From Amoebophrya sp. AT5.2 (lineage: Eukaryota; Sar; Dinophyceae; Syndiniales; Amoebophryaceae), in NCBI GenBank assembly GCA_005223375.1, contig RXOD01004010.1:1-31937 (forward strand): a stretch of 31,937 bases of DNA, in the 5' to 3' direction. The translations under genes were made by a program, and so were the position numbers. The notes below the pieces were generated by a model, which saw only the letters and a list, made by a program, of their open reading frames with translations, had not been told where the DNA came from and made no database searches. How positions within the stretch are numbered: position 1 is the first letter of the stretch; the number at the start of each line of letters is the position of its first letter. This document shows, one piece after another, positions 1-9,224 of the stretch.

Positions 1-31
1 CTGATCAGCATCGGACACAGAAAGCAGTGAA

Positions 32-697
32 TTACAATAAGGCTAGCGCTAGACCTGTAATAAACGCAACTTGCTCTTCCACCCAAGCCTGTTCTGCTTT
101 GCTGCACCTGGGCGCTTTCCTGTTTTTTGTTTGAGCACACCATGCCGCCTCGTCGGTCTTTTTCTGGAAAACAATCTGTTTCAGGCTCGCGCACGAGATG
201 GCTCCCGTGTACCTTGCAGGGAGGAAGCGGAAGATGACGCGCTTGATGTCTTCGTCCAGATTCATGCCGGACCGGCTGTCTGTGTCGAATTTCTTGTCGT
301 TCATCGCTGCGTGCTCCATGCAAACCGCCATCGTATTGATGCGGGCTGCGTTCAAATTCGCCCAATGTCGGCGAAGTGTTGCCAGATGAAGCTCATTGTC
401 TTCGTCTTTTGTGGCGAACACTGCGCCGCCAGAGGCTCCACGAACGACTGAGACTGGAGTCATCACTTTGTCATTGTAGTTCCTCGGTGGGGGTTCGTGT
501 TCTTGTTCATTCATGCCGGCTCGGCTTGGAACTGGTGCCCCTGCTCCGGAGCTGGTTCCAACGCGAATGGCACCACCCTCTCCGCTGCCAGCGACAATCT
601 CCGCAGCAGGAGGAGATGGAGAATCGATCGAAGTCTGCCTCGCAACCTGCTGCTGCTCCATCACGACCATATTGGAGGGACCAGCACAAAGCCGCAT
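32..697 (-). CDS. hypothetical protein, possibly incomplete at its 3' end
   Basis: This is an open frame of 221 codons from an ATG at 697 to a TAA at 32-34. The first ~75 residues are low-complexity (Gln, Ser, Pro, Gly). Residues ~80-165 look like a folded, helix-rich segment with LHLATLRRHWANLNAAR and MNLDEDIKRVIFRFLPAR. I recognise no family. The last ~55 residues look less protein-like, and a good splice donor (CAAG|GTACAC on the minus strand, exon ending at 213) sits just after FLPA. The real gene may therefore splice there and continue beyond the left edge. It is on the same strand as all its confident neighbours. Existence as a gene is moderately likely; the 3' end is uncertain. Confidence 0.5.
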   Translation of the reverse strand: MRLCAGPSNMVVMEQQQVARQTSIDSPSPPAAEIVAGSGEGGAIRVGTSSGAGAPVPSRAGMNEQEHEPPPRNYNDKVMTPVSVVRGASGGAVFATKDEDNELHLATLRRHWANLNAARINTMAVCMEHAAMNDKKFDTDSRSGMNLDEDIKRVIFRFLPARYTGAISCASLKQIVFQKKTDEAAWCAQTKNRKAPRCSKAEQAWVEEQVAFITGLALALL

Positions 698-2141
698 GTT
701 CGGTAGTACGTGTTAAACAAAACTTTAACTTACATACAACCACTCCGTGTGACTACAACTACAACTACCAGCGCGTGTGACTACCTACGCGGCTTCGGCG
801 TCGTTTGGTGTTACTAACTACATTAATGCGAGGACTTCCTGAACGATGAAAGAAAAGCAAAAGCGTTCAGTTCATAATTTAAACGCTTTATCTGACGATT
901 TTATACAACCTCTGCGACTTCCTCATGACTGATCGCGTTCTTCTTGTGGAAGTCGAAGTGCGAGGTCACACACGAAGTCGTTCATTCCTGCGGATCATGT
1001 TGTTCATGGAAGGAGCTGCGTTCGCAAAGGTAGGTTGATTGTCTTTTTTGAAAAATAAGTAAGTCACAAGCAGCACTGTTTGAAGAACACTACCATGACC
1101 ATGCATTAGTTACATGGCGGTCCGTGACCTGACCTGACCTTCTAGCCCAATATCCGCGTCTTCTTCTCCACGATCATGGTTTCACAGAGCAAGGCAGTCG
1201 CTGCAGTCCTCGCATGTTGAAGAGCGCCCTTCCCCTGCTCGATGAAAGAGCTGTTATTTTGCGTGCGTCGGGCTGATTCTAAAAAACCATTCGGCTGGAG
1301 GTCCAGGTGCTGCTGTATCTATGCTGTTCCGAGAAAGTACTAACGTAGACCAGCTTTTTCTTTCGACGTCCTTATGTTTACTGGTGATTGCTTGGTACGG
1401 AAAAAAGAGAAAACCGAGCCACTCGGCGACAACTAGGTTTGAAGGAGAATCTTTGCTAAATCTACTACGCCGCTTCCGATGACACTACTGCTAGTTTAGC
1501 GTGCAGCACATGCCACATGATCATGAAAACAAAGGCGAAAAAAGAGTACCACGAGCGACCCAAAAGCAGCAAGGAGGTTGTACATTCATCACCCTTCCAT
1601 GCAAAAAGTGAAAATACAGTATGCAGCTGCGTGGACGTGGTGCTACTATGCTACTGCTAGTAGGTAGTACTGTGTTCTTTGTAAGTACCGTACGTATTTC
1701 GCTTTGTTCCAGTCAACAGTAAATCAATTGATAGATAGCGGCGAAAAACAAACGAAAATGAAGCAGGCCCTTGTACTTGTTGCGCACTGCTTAGGTTCAG
1801 CTTCAAGACCGGAGCGAAGTGCTCTACATAGTGAGCAGAAGGAAAGAAGAAATACAAATAGAAAAACCACTACAACTACTACGAAGTGAGATCAGAAAAA
1901 TCATGATCTTTACTTTGTTGTCAACTACAGGTGTTTGATGTTTTATAGTATTTCTATTTTTTTTTAAAAGCTTGACGCTGCTGGGATTTGGAATTGGCCC
2001 GTCTCAGCAACTAGCTGACAAGCTTCGACTTCGTCTACGTAAGCGCTTCGACTAGATCGTCCTCGTCAACGTCATTCGATCGAGTCGAAAGTCGAAGATT
2101 GGTTCTTCGGTCACCCACCTCGCTCGAGCAACATAGGATCT
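698..2141. other. intergenic region, 1.44 kb, no confident gene
   Basis: The region is AT-rich and has many short poly-A and poly-T runs. It separates the left-edge gene from the 3' end of the CobW-type gene. It contains a weak plus-strand two-exon candidate (925-1029 plus 1146-1220, see findings) and a short GACCT tandem at ~1130-1140. I see no tRNA or rRNA. Confidence 0.6.
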
Positions 2142-5100
2142 TCACTCTTCTTCTTCGCCGGAAGTAGATTCTTCTTCACCTAGACTGTCGCCATCTTCGT
2201 CCTCGACGCCCTCGTCTCCCTCGTCCCCAGCACCGTTCTTCGCTTCGTTCCCTCCGCCGAAGAAGTCGTGCATGAACTCGAGGTCGAACTCCATGAATTT
2301 TTGCGCCGCGTCGCCGCCGAAGAAGGGATCCTCCAGTTCGAGGAAGCGGTCCCACGCCGTCCGCAGGCCGCCGGTCTTCTGCATCAACTGCTTTTCGAAG
2401 GCGGCCTCGTGCTCTTCGTCGTCCTCCTCGGGGTTGTCGTTGTTACCGTCCTCGTCCTGGGCGTCCTGGACCTCCTTCACGCAGTCCTCGAATCGCTGCT
2501 TGTCCGCCGCCGCCAGCTCCATTTCCGCTTCCTCAACGAGCGCGTAGTTGAGCCTGTCGCGGATGCGCTCTTCGTCCAGCATTGTTAAAAAAAAAAAAAT
2601 GAAGACGAGTTCCGTGCCCCGGTCGCCCCAGATTGGGGGAGCAGTTGCACTCACCGTGACGAAGCACCAATTCTATACCGGCCAAGTTGAGAGCCTGGCG
2701 CGGAAAGCGGGCTTCTGGTATGCGCAGCAACTCAACTTTAAGAAGGAGGAGTTTCCCTTGTACGCGGAGAGTTTTGGGGATCAACGCGCGAAAGGTCAGC
2801 GGAAAAATGACAACGACGAGGGCGGTGGCGGAGGGCAGAAATCCAAAAACGTATTCTAAGTTAGTAAATTAAGTATTGGGCGCGCCGCGCGCGCGCGTTG
2901 TGCAAATTAATAAAGTAATTTAAGTATTTTCATGATGAGTATTTGTATTTGACAAATGACATATTCATTTTCATGACTAGGTAAACTAAGAAGAGCGAAT
3001 AGAAGCGCTGAAAAAAAGAAAAAGCTTTGTTCGGCAGTCACTCGTGAACTACGTGCTGTACTGCGTCCACAAGTCCGAGCGTGACCTGGCCGGCGATGAG
3101 TGCAATCTGGGGCGACCGGGGCACGGAACTCGCCTTCTTTCTACCTCGCTGTAATCTGATGCCGATGAAGACGAGTTCCGTGCCCCGGTCGCCCCAGGCC
3201 GGGTGGCTGTTGGTTTGACTCCCGAACAGCGCGAACCGGTCGTTCTTGGAGCAGTTGTCAGCCGCTTTATGGACCACCAGGTTGTCCACCAGCAAAGTCA
3301 AGTTGTACACGGAAGTGTCCTTGTCCACGGTGCCTTCCACCTTAGTATTTCCTCCAGCTTCCGCTCCTGGCGCGTCACGCCACTTCACCTCTTTGTCGGT
3401 GTTGGTAGCCTGCTGCAGCACGTCTCGGATCGAGGTGGTCTTGGCCCTCTTTTTCTTGTTCCCAGCCGCGCCCGAACCTCCCGACGCGGCGACCGCTGCA
3501 GCAGGAGTGCTAGCTTCCGTTTTATTATCGTTCTTCTTGTCGCTATTTTTTCCCGCCGCGCCGCCATCTGCATCACCAGAAGAAGTTGTTTCCTGCAGGT
3601 GCTCGTCGGTGATGAAGCCAGCCTCGGCCGCCGTAGCGGCGGTGCCGAGTTCCGTCGGGTCATACCCCGCTTCCGCAATTGCGGCGTCGAACGGCCGCCC
3701 AGGACGCAGCTTGAAGTCTTTTCCTACCGACTCCCACATCACACGGTAGCCACAGCAGTTCGCCAGCCACACCTGTCCTTTGCTGCGAAAAACGTTCTTG
3801 AAAGTCTGGCTCGGATCGATCTTTTTTTCCGCGCTGGAATTTTCCAGCAAAGCCTGTTTCTTCTCCTTTTCCTGCTTCTTCGCTTCCAGCTTTTTCTGCA
3901 GCTCGGCGTTGTCCTTTTCCCATTTCTCGATGTCGTCCTTGTTCAGTACGATTCCGCAGCACGACAGCTTCTCATTCGGGCGCGGCGGGGCGGCGGCGAT
4001 GGCGGCTTTTAGCTCCTTCTCTTCCTCGTCTTCTTGGTTTTCCTCGGCAGCTACACCTGCACCACCTTTCGCGTCTCCGGCCGCCTGCTTCTGGAAGACG
4101 TTGTCCGCTAGTCTCCCGAAGCCCCCCAGCACGCTGGCCAGCCGCTCCGGGTGGAAGGGACGCGACGCGCGAAAGACCACATGCGAGATCTGCTGCCGGG
4201 CGCAGGGGTCCACCTTCTTTCCCGCCTTCTCGGCCGCAGCCTGCTGCTGCTGGATCAGCGTGCCTCCGGACAGCGCGCGCACCCAGCCCCGGTTCACCGT
4301 CGCCTTTTCGTAGTCGAACAACTTCGTGTCGAGCAGGCTGTCCGGCTCAATCTTCCCGTGCTCGGTCCAATACAGCTTCGCCTCCGGGTTCAGCCCCTTC
4401 ACCAGAGCCTCGATCATCTCGATCTTGCGCTCGAGACTCTCTCCGCCCTTGTTGTCCTCCGTCTCTTTCTCCTTGATGTCCGCCTGCCCCTTATGGTTGG
4501 CGGTCTTGTCTCCTGGTGCTCCCCGGGCCTCCAGCAGATCCTTCTTGTTGAGCAGGATGACGTTGGCGAACTCGATCTGCGCGATGAGCAGATCCGCAAT
4601 GCTGCGGTCGAGGTCCTCGGCGACCGCCTCTTTTGCCTCCTCGGCCTGGGCGGCCTCGGATTTCGACCACTTCGAGTCGCGCAGCGAATCGTTGCACTGC
4701 AAAACGTCCCAGATGGCAGCGGAGTCGACCACGGTAACCATCGTATCCAGCCGGGCCAGCTTCTGCAACTCGATAGCCTGCACCGCGAGCCGCGTGCGCT
4801 CCTCCTCGGTGGCAACACGTCCGCTGCGGAGGGAGGGCAACATTTGTGTCATCGCATTCAGCAGAAGAAGTAACTTCGATTTCATTTCAATTCGTGAGCG
4901 AGGACCAAGAGCAGGACGATAATTGATGAAGTAGCCTCTGCCTCACGCTCTTTACGCCGCCTGTTCTTCGAATCAAAGAACTACAAGGAAGATGATTTAA
5001 GCTTTTCGCAGGTGAAGAACATACAACAACAAATAAAAAAACAATAAATAAAATAGCAAATTTAGCTGAAGCTGCACCCCCGCTTGTCAGCATCCTCTCC

Positions 5101-5628
5101 CACCTCGTGTCCAATCTCCTCTCCGTTCAGCATGTCGGTGAGCTCTTTGAGCGAGTGGCAGAAGGTCTGCGCGACCGGCACCGGCTCGGCGATGCCGGTG
5201 GACTCGATGATCAGGTAGTCGAATTCGCCCTTCGCAAGTTCCGCGATCTGCTCGACCAGGTCCTCGCGCAGCGTGCAGCACACACAGCCGTTCTGCAACG
5301 AAACCATCTTCGGCATTAGCGCCTGGGTGTCTTGTTGTCCAGTCTTCTCGCCATCTTGTTCGGCAGACGCGGCTTTGGCGGCCTTGGCGGTCGCGGCTTT
5401 GGCCTGTAACAGCTTTTCCTTGGAGACACTGTCAATCGCGAGCGAATCGACGTTGACCGAGGCCATATCGTTCACGATCAGAGCGATCTTGGAGGAACCG
5501 CTGTTGTTCAGAATATGGGTGAGGATGGTGGTCTTGCCGGACCCGAGAAAGCCGGACAGGACAGTGACCGGGAGTCGCGAGGACGCACCACCTTCATCGG
5601 TGCGCTGCCGCTTCAGAGAAGTCGACAT
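2142..5628 (-). CDS. COG0523/CobW-family G3E GTPase, probable zinc metallochaperone (3 exons)
   Basis: Proposed exons are 5628-5078, 4823-3145 and 2569-2142. They total 2658 nt, which is 886 codons including TGA, and the phases match at both junctions. Exon 1 carries the Walker A motif GFLGSGKT (residues 26-33), the metal-binding CxCC motif in NGCVCC (C115, C117, C118) and ESTGIAEP (142-149). Exon 2 has the guanine-specificity motif NKKD (~276) and the CobW C-terminal domain with VVFRASRPFHPERL and VFRSKGQVWLA. The join of exons 2 and 3 restores the family ending: ELVFIGI runs into a helix with ERIRDRL, in the same register as bacterial members. Family members use GTP hydrolysis to deliver metal, mostly zinc, to client proteins. 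At ~885 residues this one is about twice the usual length, owing to Ala/Lys/Glu-rich inserts and a long acidic C-terminal tail. Intron 2 is highly unusual. The family call is strong; the metal and client are inferred. Confidence 0.9.
2599..2631. repeat. 33-bp direct repeat, copy 1 (intron side)
   Basis: This is identical to 3165-3197 in CobW exon 2, which encodes part of WGDRGTELVFI. Copy 1 lies next to the T-tract at the 3' end of intron 2. Confidence 0.95.
2606..2635. repeat. inverted repeat, left arm (30 bp)
   Basis: This is a perfect reverse complement of 3103-3132. The two arms bracket the gene A fragment. The arm overlaps a 33-bp direct copy of the end of CobW exon 2. Confidence 0.95.
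2636..3099 (+). pseudogene. duplicated, rearranged fragment of gene A inside the CobW intron
   Basis: Two blocks match gene A, whose own copy lies on the minus strand. 2636-2860 matches the end of A exon 1 (10828-10604) with about five mismatches by eye. Similarity then continues with indels to ~2990 into the start of A's intron. 2994-3099 matches A exon 2 at ~9803-9688. About 0.75 kb between the blocks is missing. Because intron sequence is included, the copy came from genomic DNA and not from spliced mRNA. It encodes AVALTVTKHQFYTG and FPLYAESFGDQRAKGQ, as in gene A, but it ends in a stop and lies antisense in an intron, so it is not a working gene. Confidence 0.9.
3103..3132. repeat. inverted repeat, right arm (30 bp)
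   Basis: This is a perfect reverse complement of 2606-2635. Positions 3107-3132 are also the reverse complement of 3172-3197 in CobW exon 2. The pre-mRNA could therefore form a 26-bp hairpin with a loop of about 39 nt that contains the splice donor at 3144. Confidence 0.95.
3165..3197. repeat. 33-bp direct repeat, copy 2 (exon side)
   Basis: This is the coding copy in CobW exon 2, 20 nt inside the exon from the donor. It is identical to 2599-2631. The family-conserved peptide shows that this is the original copy. Confidence 0.95.
4824..5077 (-). other. intron 1 of the CobW-type gene
   Basis: This is a 254-nt GT-AG intron in phase 2. The donor is CGGG|GTGCAG and the acceptor CCCTCCCTCCGCAG|CGGACG, preceded by a good pyrimidine tract. 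Reading through gives a stop within four codons. Splicing gives DKRG-GRVATEEER and keeps the frame. The intron lies between the G3 region (ESTG) and the LDTMVTVVD strand of the GTPase domain. Confidence 0.75.
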
Positions 5629-6792
5629 TTCTTCGCGACTGTCGTGGAAGGTTCTTTGTCCGAGGGAGGCTTGCTGTAGTTGTGGCGGGTGGACGTTCTA
5701 TGTGTTCTCGTCGTTGATTGAGGTTGTATGCGATTGAGGACTTTGGATGATTTCTTCTTCGTGGATGAATGTAGTTTTTGGAGGCGTACTTAAGAAAGTA
5801 GTTGAAAAGTCGAAATCTGTGAGGACGGCGAGCTTCTGCTCCTCTACGTGTTTCGGCTTCGGATTTACGTTATACTACGACTACGTCTGAACTTCCCCTG
5901 CGGGTTCGTTCACTACAAAAAGGTCGATGCGGTCTGCTGCGGGGAAATTTTACCACGACTAGATGTTGAATTTAGCACGAGACCAGCTCCACCTTACAAA
6001 ATCGTCACGACGACATTCATTCACGTGCAACTACGTACAATCAACGAGCACGAGTACCAGTACCACGTACGTCTACGTAGTATGTAGAGTTAGAGAGAAG
6101 CACTTAGTCGAAATTCTGAGCAGGGCGAAACAACGGGAACCGTCGCGCTTGCGTTTTTTGCTTTACCTTGAAGGAAGCAGAGCCACCTCCGCTTCGGGGA
6201 ACAGTGATGGATCCGATTTTGCGTCGCCCGCGACTTCGCACGATTCATATGGACGAGATACACATACAGGTCCTGAGGAACGGGATCACGAAAGGAGCCT
6301 ATAGATCTTCACTACACAGCGCCGCGTGAGAGCACTGGCTTCTTTGTCAGTCTTTCTGCCTCTGTCGTGGCAGGAGCACCAGGCTTCTGCGGTCGTGTTT
6401 GCATTTACCTTTACTAGACATCCCTCAGCACAGGTCGGTGGAGTCGCAGTCTAGCTTAATACTGCCCGTCCTCGTCCGCCCTGTTGTTTGTTGGAGTTTC
6501 AGCACCGCTTTCGCTTCAGCTATACTGTGGAAGTTCAATTGCAACATACTGATGAACGAAGTTGTAGTAGTGGTAGAAATAGTAATAGATGAGTTTCAGC
6601 TAGAGCTACTACTTTGTCTCCCACTTCCCTTCGTAAATCGTATAGAAACTTGACATCCGATCCGCTTTCCACCCCCCCCCCGCATCGACCTGCACGCAGC
6701 TGCTAGAGGTGGAGCTTCATCAAATTATTGAATTTAGCTAAGTAATATTTGATTGTCGTACGTGCCCGTCGTGACCATGGCCGTCGTGTCCT
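5629..6792. other. intergenic region, 1.16 kb
   Basis: This lies upstream of the CobW-type gene and downstream of the RING/TRAF gene. It contains a run of ten C's near 6670 and TACGTA-rich stretches near 6060-6090. Plus-strand open frames at 5963-6304 and 6399-6653 have no recognisable motif. I see no supported gene. Confidence 0.6.
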
Positions 6793-8352
6793 TTACCAGT
6801 AGCCATTGTTGTTGTATTTTCCTTTTCCACCGTATTTTTTACCTCCTTTGCCTTTCTTGCCACCCTTCCACTTGCCGCCGCCTTTGTTCGCGCCACCATA
6901 TGGGCCATTGCGATCTTCGTTAGAGCAAGGCGATGAACGTGGAGGCGATGGCGCTCGTGGCGGTGGTTTCTCAGCTGGCAGGTCTTCGAAATATATTTTG
7001 CGCCACGTTTCGTCCGTCGTCTGCAGATCGCTTTCGGCGATTCGCGCCTGCCGCTTTACACCCTCCTTCGTGATCGCGTCGGGCGTCTGACGGTCGGAGG
7101 GACTCTTCAAATTCCAGGAGTCGACGACCAGGCTCTTTAACACCTTCCGGTAGTCTTCCAGGAGCGTTTTCCTATCGCTCTCGCGTGCATCCGGAGCCGC
7201 ACTGGCAAAAATGCAACCAGCAGCGAGCGGGCCATGCTGTAAAAGTGCAGAAGTAGACGCCACTTGGAGATCATCTCGTCCTGCAGCTGCGGGGACGAGA
7301 ACCGGCGCGATGTTGGTAGCGTTTCCAGAGGACACTGCTGGTGCTGGAGCTGGTGCTATTGATGTTGAGACTGAGTTATTACTACTCAACGCCAGGTAAG
7401 CGGCCGCAACCTGTCTGCCACTGCTGGATGCGGCACCGTTCGAAGAAGTTGCAGTAGCTACGGGACCTCCGCCGGCGACACCAGAGGAGTTTGCAGGAGG
7501 GTGCTCGCCAGCTCCTGTTCCTGACTTCGCGCTTGCATCTCGTCCACCTCCTGCTCCCATGATCGCTGCAGATAATCTGAAATATTCTTTGCTTGTGATG
7601 TAGGTTTGCGCGGCGTGCACATGCTGGAGCAAGCATTTCGGCGAGATTGGTGGCGCGCCGGCGCCGCTCCCACCCCCGCGGCCAAGCAAGCTGCGGATGC
7701 TGTCGCAATTTTTTTTGATCCGCGCCTCCCCGCCACTGATCCGCACGGCCTCCTCGTCTAGTAGACGGTATCCCTTTACACACTCGGAATGCAGGTGAGT
7801 TTTTAGTTCCCGGAGCTTGCCCGTGAACGTACAGCCGCGCGCCTTGTTCGGGCACGGCCGCAAAATTTCGGTGCACTGAAACTGATCGCATTCCCGGAGC
7901 TGCAGGGTTCCCCAATGTAGAATCATCCGCTCGCGCTCGAGCACGCGCTGATTGAAGGCATCGGTGGACGAGGCAGAGCTGGCACTGGAGTCCTCGCCGT
8001 CGATTGCAGGGGCTGAGAAGTCACCGTCTTGCTCGATCGCGATGTGCGCCGCGAAGGCCTTTCGCTTCATGGTCTTCCTGCAGGCAAGGCAGCGCACCTC
8101 CTCGTCGTTCAAGAGGCGTTCCATAGCGAGACTGCGCACCACCGTGTAGTTCAGGCGTCGGCATTTGAAGCAGGTGACAGTGCGATTATTTCCGTTCTCG
8201 GTAAAGGAATCGCGATGCTTCTTCTCGCAAATCGCACAGCAAAGATCGCCGCAACAACCCGTTTCGACGAAATCGAGGGCGACGGCGCCAAGGCAGATGG
8301 AGCAGGCGCTCGCTATCCGAGCCAGGTCTCGGTCGACATTCACGAATTCCAT
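6793..8352 (-). CDS. RING-like plus TRAF-type zinc-finger protein with Lys/Gly-rich tail
   Basis: This is a single uninterrupted frame of 519 residues, ATG at 8352 to TAA at 6793. The N-terminus has a RING-like cysteine array: C17-x2-C20, C33/C34, C38/C39, C42, H46, C61-x2-C64. It is followed by TRAF-type fingers: C88-x2-C91-x11-H103 and C167-x6-C174-x11-H186-x4-C191. This order resembles TRAF-related E3 ubiquitin ligases, but no TRAF-C (MATH) domain follows. Residues ~250-380 are low-complexity Ala/Ser/Gly. The last ~35 residues are rich in KGG and KGKGG, ending NNNGYW, which suggests nucleic-acid binding or nuclear targeting. A role in ubiquitin transfer is inferred from the RING-like array only. 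The spacing is not a textbook C3HC4, so it may be a zinc-binding adaptor. Confidence 0.85.
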   Translation of the reverse strand: MEFVNVDRDLARIASACSICLGAVALDFVETGCCGDLCCAICEKKHRDSFTENGNNRTVTCFKCRRLNYTVVRSLAMERLLNDEEVRCLACRKTMKRKAFAAHIAIEQDGDFSAPAIDGEDSSASSASSTDAFNQRVLERERMILHWGTLQLRECDQFQCTEILRPCPNKARGCTFTGKLRELKTHLHSECVKGYRLLDEEAVRISGGEARIKKNCDSIRSLLGRGGGSGAGAPPISPKCLLQHVHAAQTYITSKEYFRLSAAIMGAGGGRDASAKSGTGAGEHPPANSSGVAGGGPVATATSSNGAASSSGRQVAAAYLALSSNNSVSTSIAPAPAPAVSSGNATNIAPVLVPAAAGRDDLQVASTSALLQHGPLAAGCIFASAAPDARESDRKTLLEDYRKVLKSLVVDSWNLKSPSDRQTPDAITKEGVKRQARIAESDLQTTDETWRKIYFEDLPAEKPPPRAPSPPRSSPCSNEDRNGPYGGANKGGGKWKGGKKGKGGKKYGGKGKYNNNGYW

Positions 8353-9224
8353 TTTGTCACTTACGATTACGTACAGACTCAGGAGGCTGGTTCATACATA
8401 GGCTTTTCTCTCTCGTCTCTGAGTGAGCAGTCTGATTTATTTTTCTAAATCTAAAGAAACGAATACTTCTTCTTGTTCTTGTTCTTCTACTTTTCTAGCT
8501 ACTCCAGCTTCGAGTGAGTCCGACGCGCACGTGCCGCTGCTCGGAGCCAACTCGTGAGTGCTAGTCGTTGGCTCGTGAGATTGATGAGAGTAGAAGAGAG
8601 GGCCTGCGACCAGGGAGCGTGGGAGAAGAGACTAGTACAATGCCCATGCGGCCGCGAAGGCGAGCGCGAAACTATGCGCGTTGGTTTCCTCGGTAAGTAC
8701 TACGCTCGCAAATTGTAGTTCTAGCCGATCAGCATCATCAGCAAAAGATTTACATTTAGGACCATCAAAAAAAAATATCTGACCGACGACGATCCATCTA
8801 GCTGCATCTTCAGAAAGAAAGGGATTCAAGAGAGGAAGACCTTGAAGTTGAAGACCTCCACCAGCTGATGATGATGAGAAGGTCTGCTCGATACTACTCT
8901 CTCACTCGGTCACAGTAGGCAGGCCTAGGCGTTGCACTAAGACACGTCGCCAGAAACAAGGAATGAAGCGCCGACCGTAGGCGCAGCCGCAGGCGCTGTC
9001 AGAAACGAAAAAGCGCGATGTGATGAAGGTGTTCGGATGACAGCTTGCCGACGTTCTTCGTCACGTTCTGCAAGTCATATTTCTTCACAACGAGTGACTG
9101 TACTCATACACTCGTGTGGTTACGTAGTGTTGCAGTTTGATGATCTTTCGTGGTAATCTTAGGACCGATGAGTCATCATGTTGTACGTGCAAGCTTCCGC
9201 GCTCTACGCCGCCTTTTTTACGGT
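8353..9224. other. intergenic region, 0.87 kb
   Basis: This lies between the 3' end of gene A and the 5' end of the RING/TRAF gene. It holds short low-complexity stretches (TTCTTCTTGTTC near 8465, TGATGATGATGAG near 8866). I see no RNA gene, long repeat or supported coding exon. Confidence 0.6.

Larger units (their letters stand above)
2570..3144 (-). other. intron 2 of the CobW-type gene, carrying a fragment of gene A
   Basis: This is a 575-nt GT-AG intron in phase 1. The donor is GCGAG|GTAGAA. The acceptor is GGACGAAG|AGCGCA, about 15 nt after a T13 tract. Splicing here aligns residue by residue with the CobW family ending, so the boundaries are well supported. The interior is an antisense, rearranged copy of parts of gene A flanked by inverted repeats (separate entries). 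Confidence 0.75.

Noticed and set aside
2548..2859. Plus-strand 103-codon frame with family A peptide
   Set aside because: The similarity is real, but it comes from the gene A fragment in the CobW intron. It starts in unrelated exon sequence and ends in the copied intron, so it is not a gene.
5963..6304. Plus-strand 113-codon ATG frame
   Set aside because: The first half is a Thr/Ser/Tyr run from repetitive TACGTA-like DNA. There is no domain and no good splice context.
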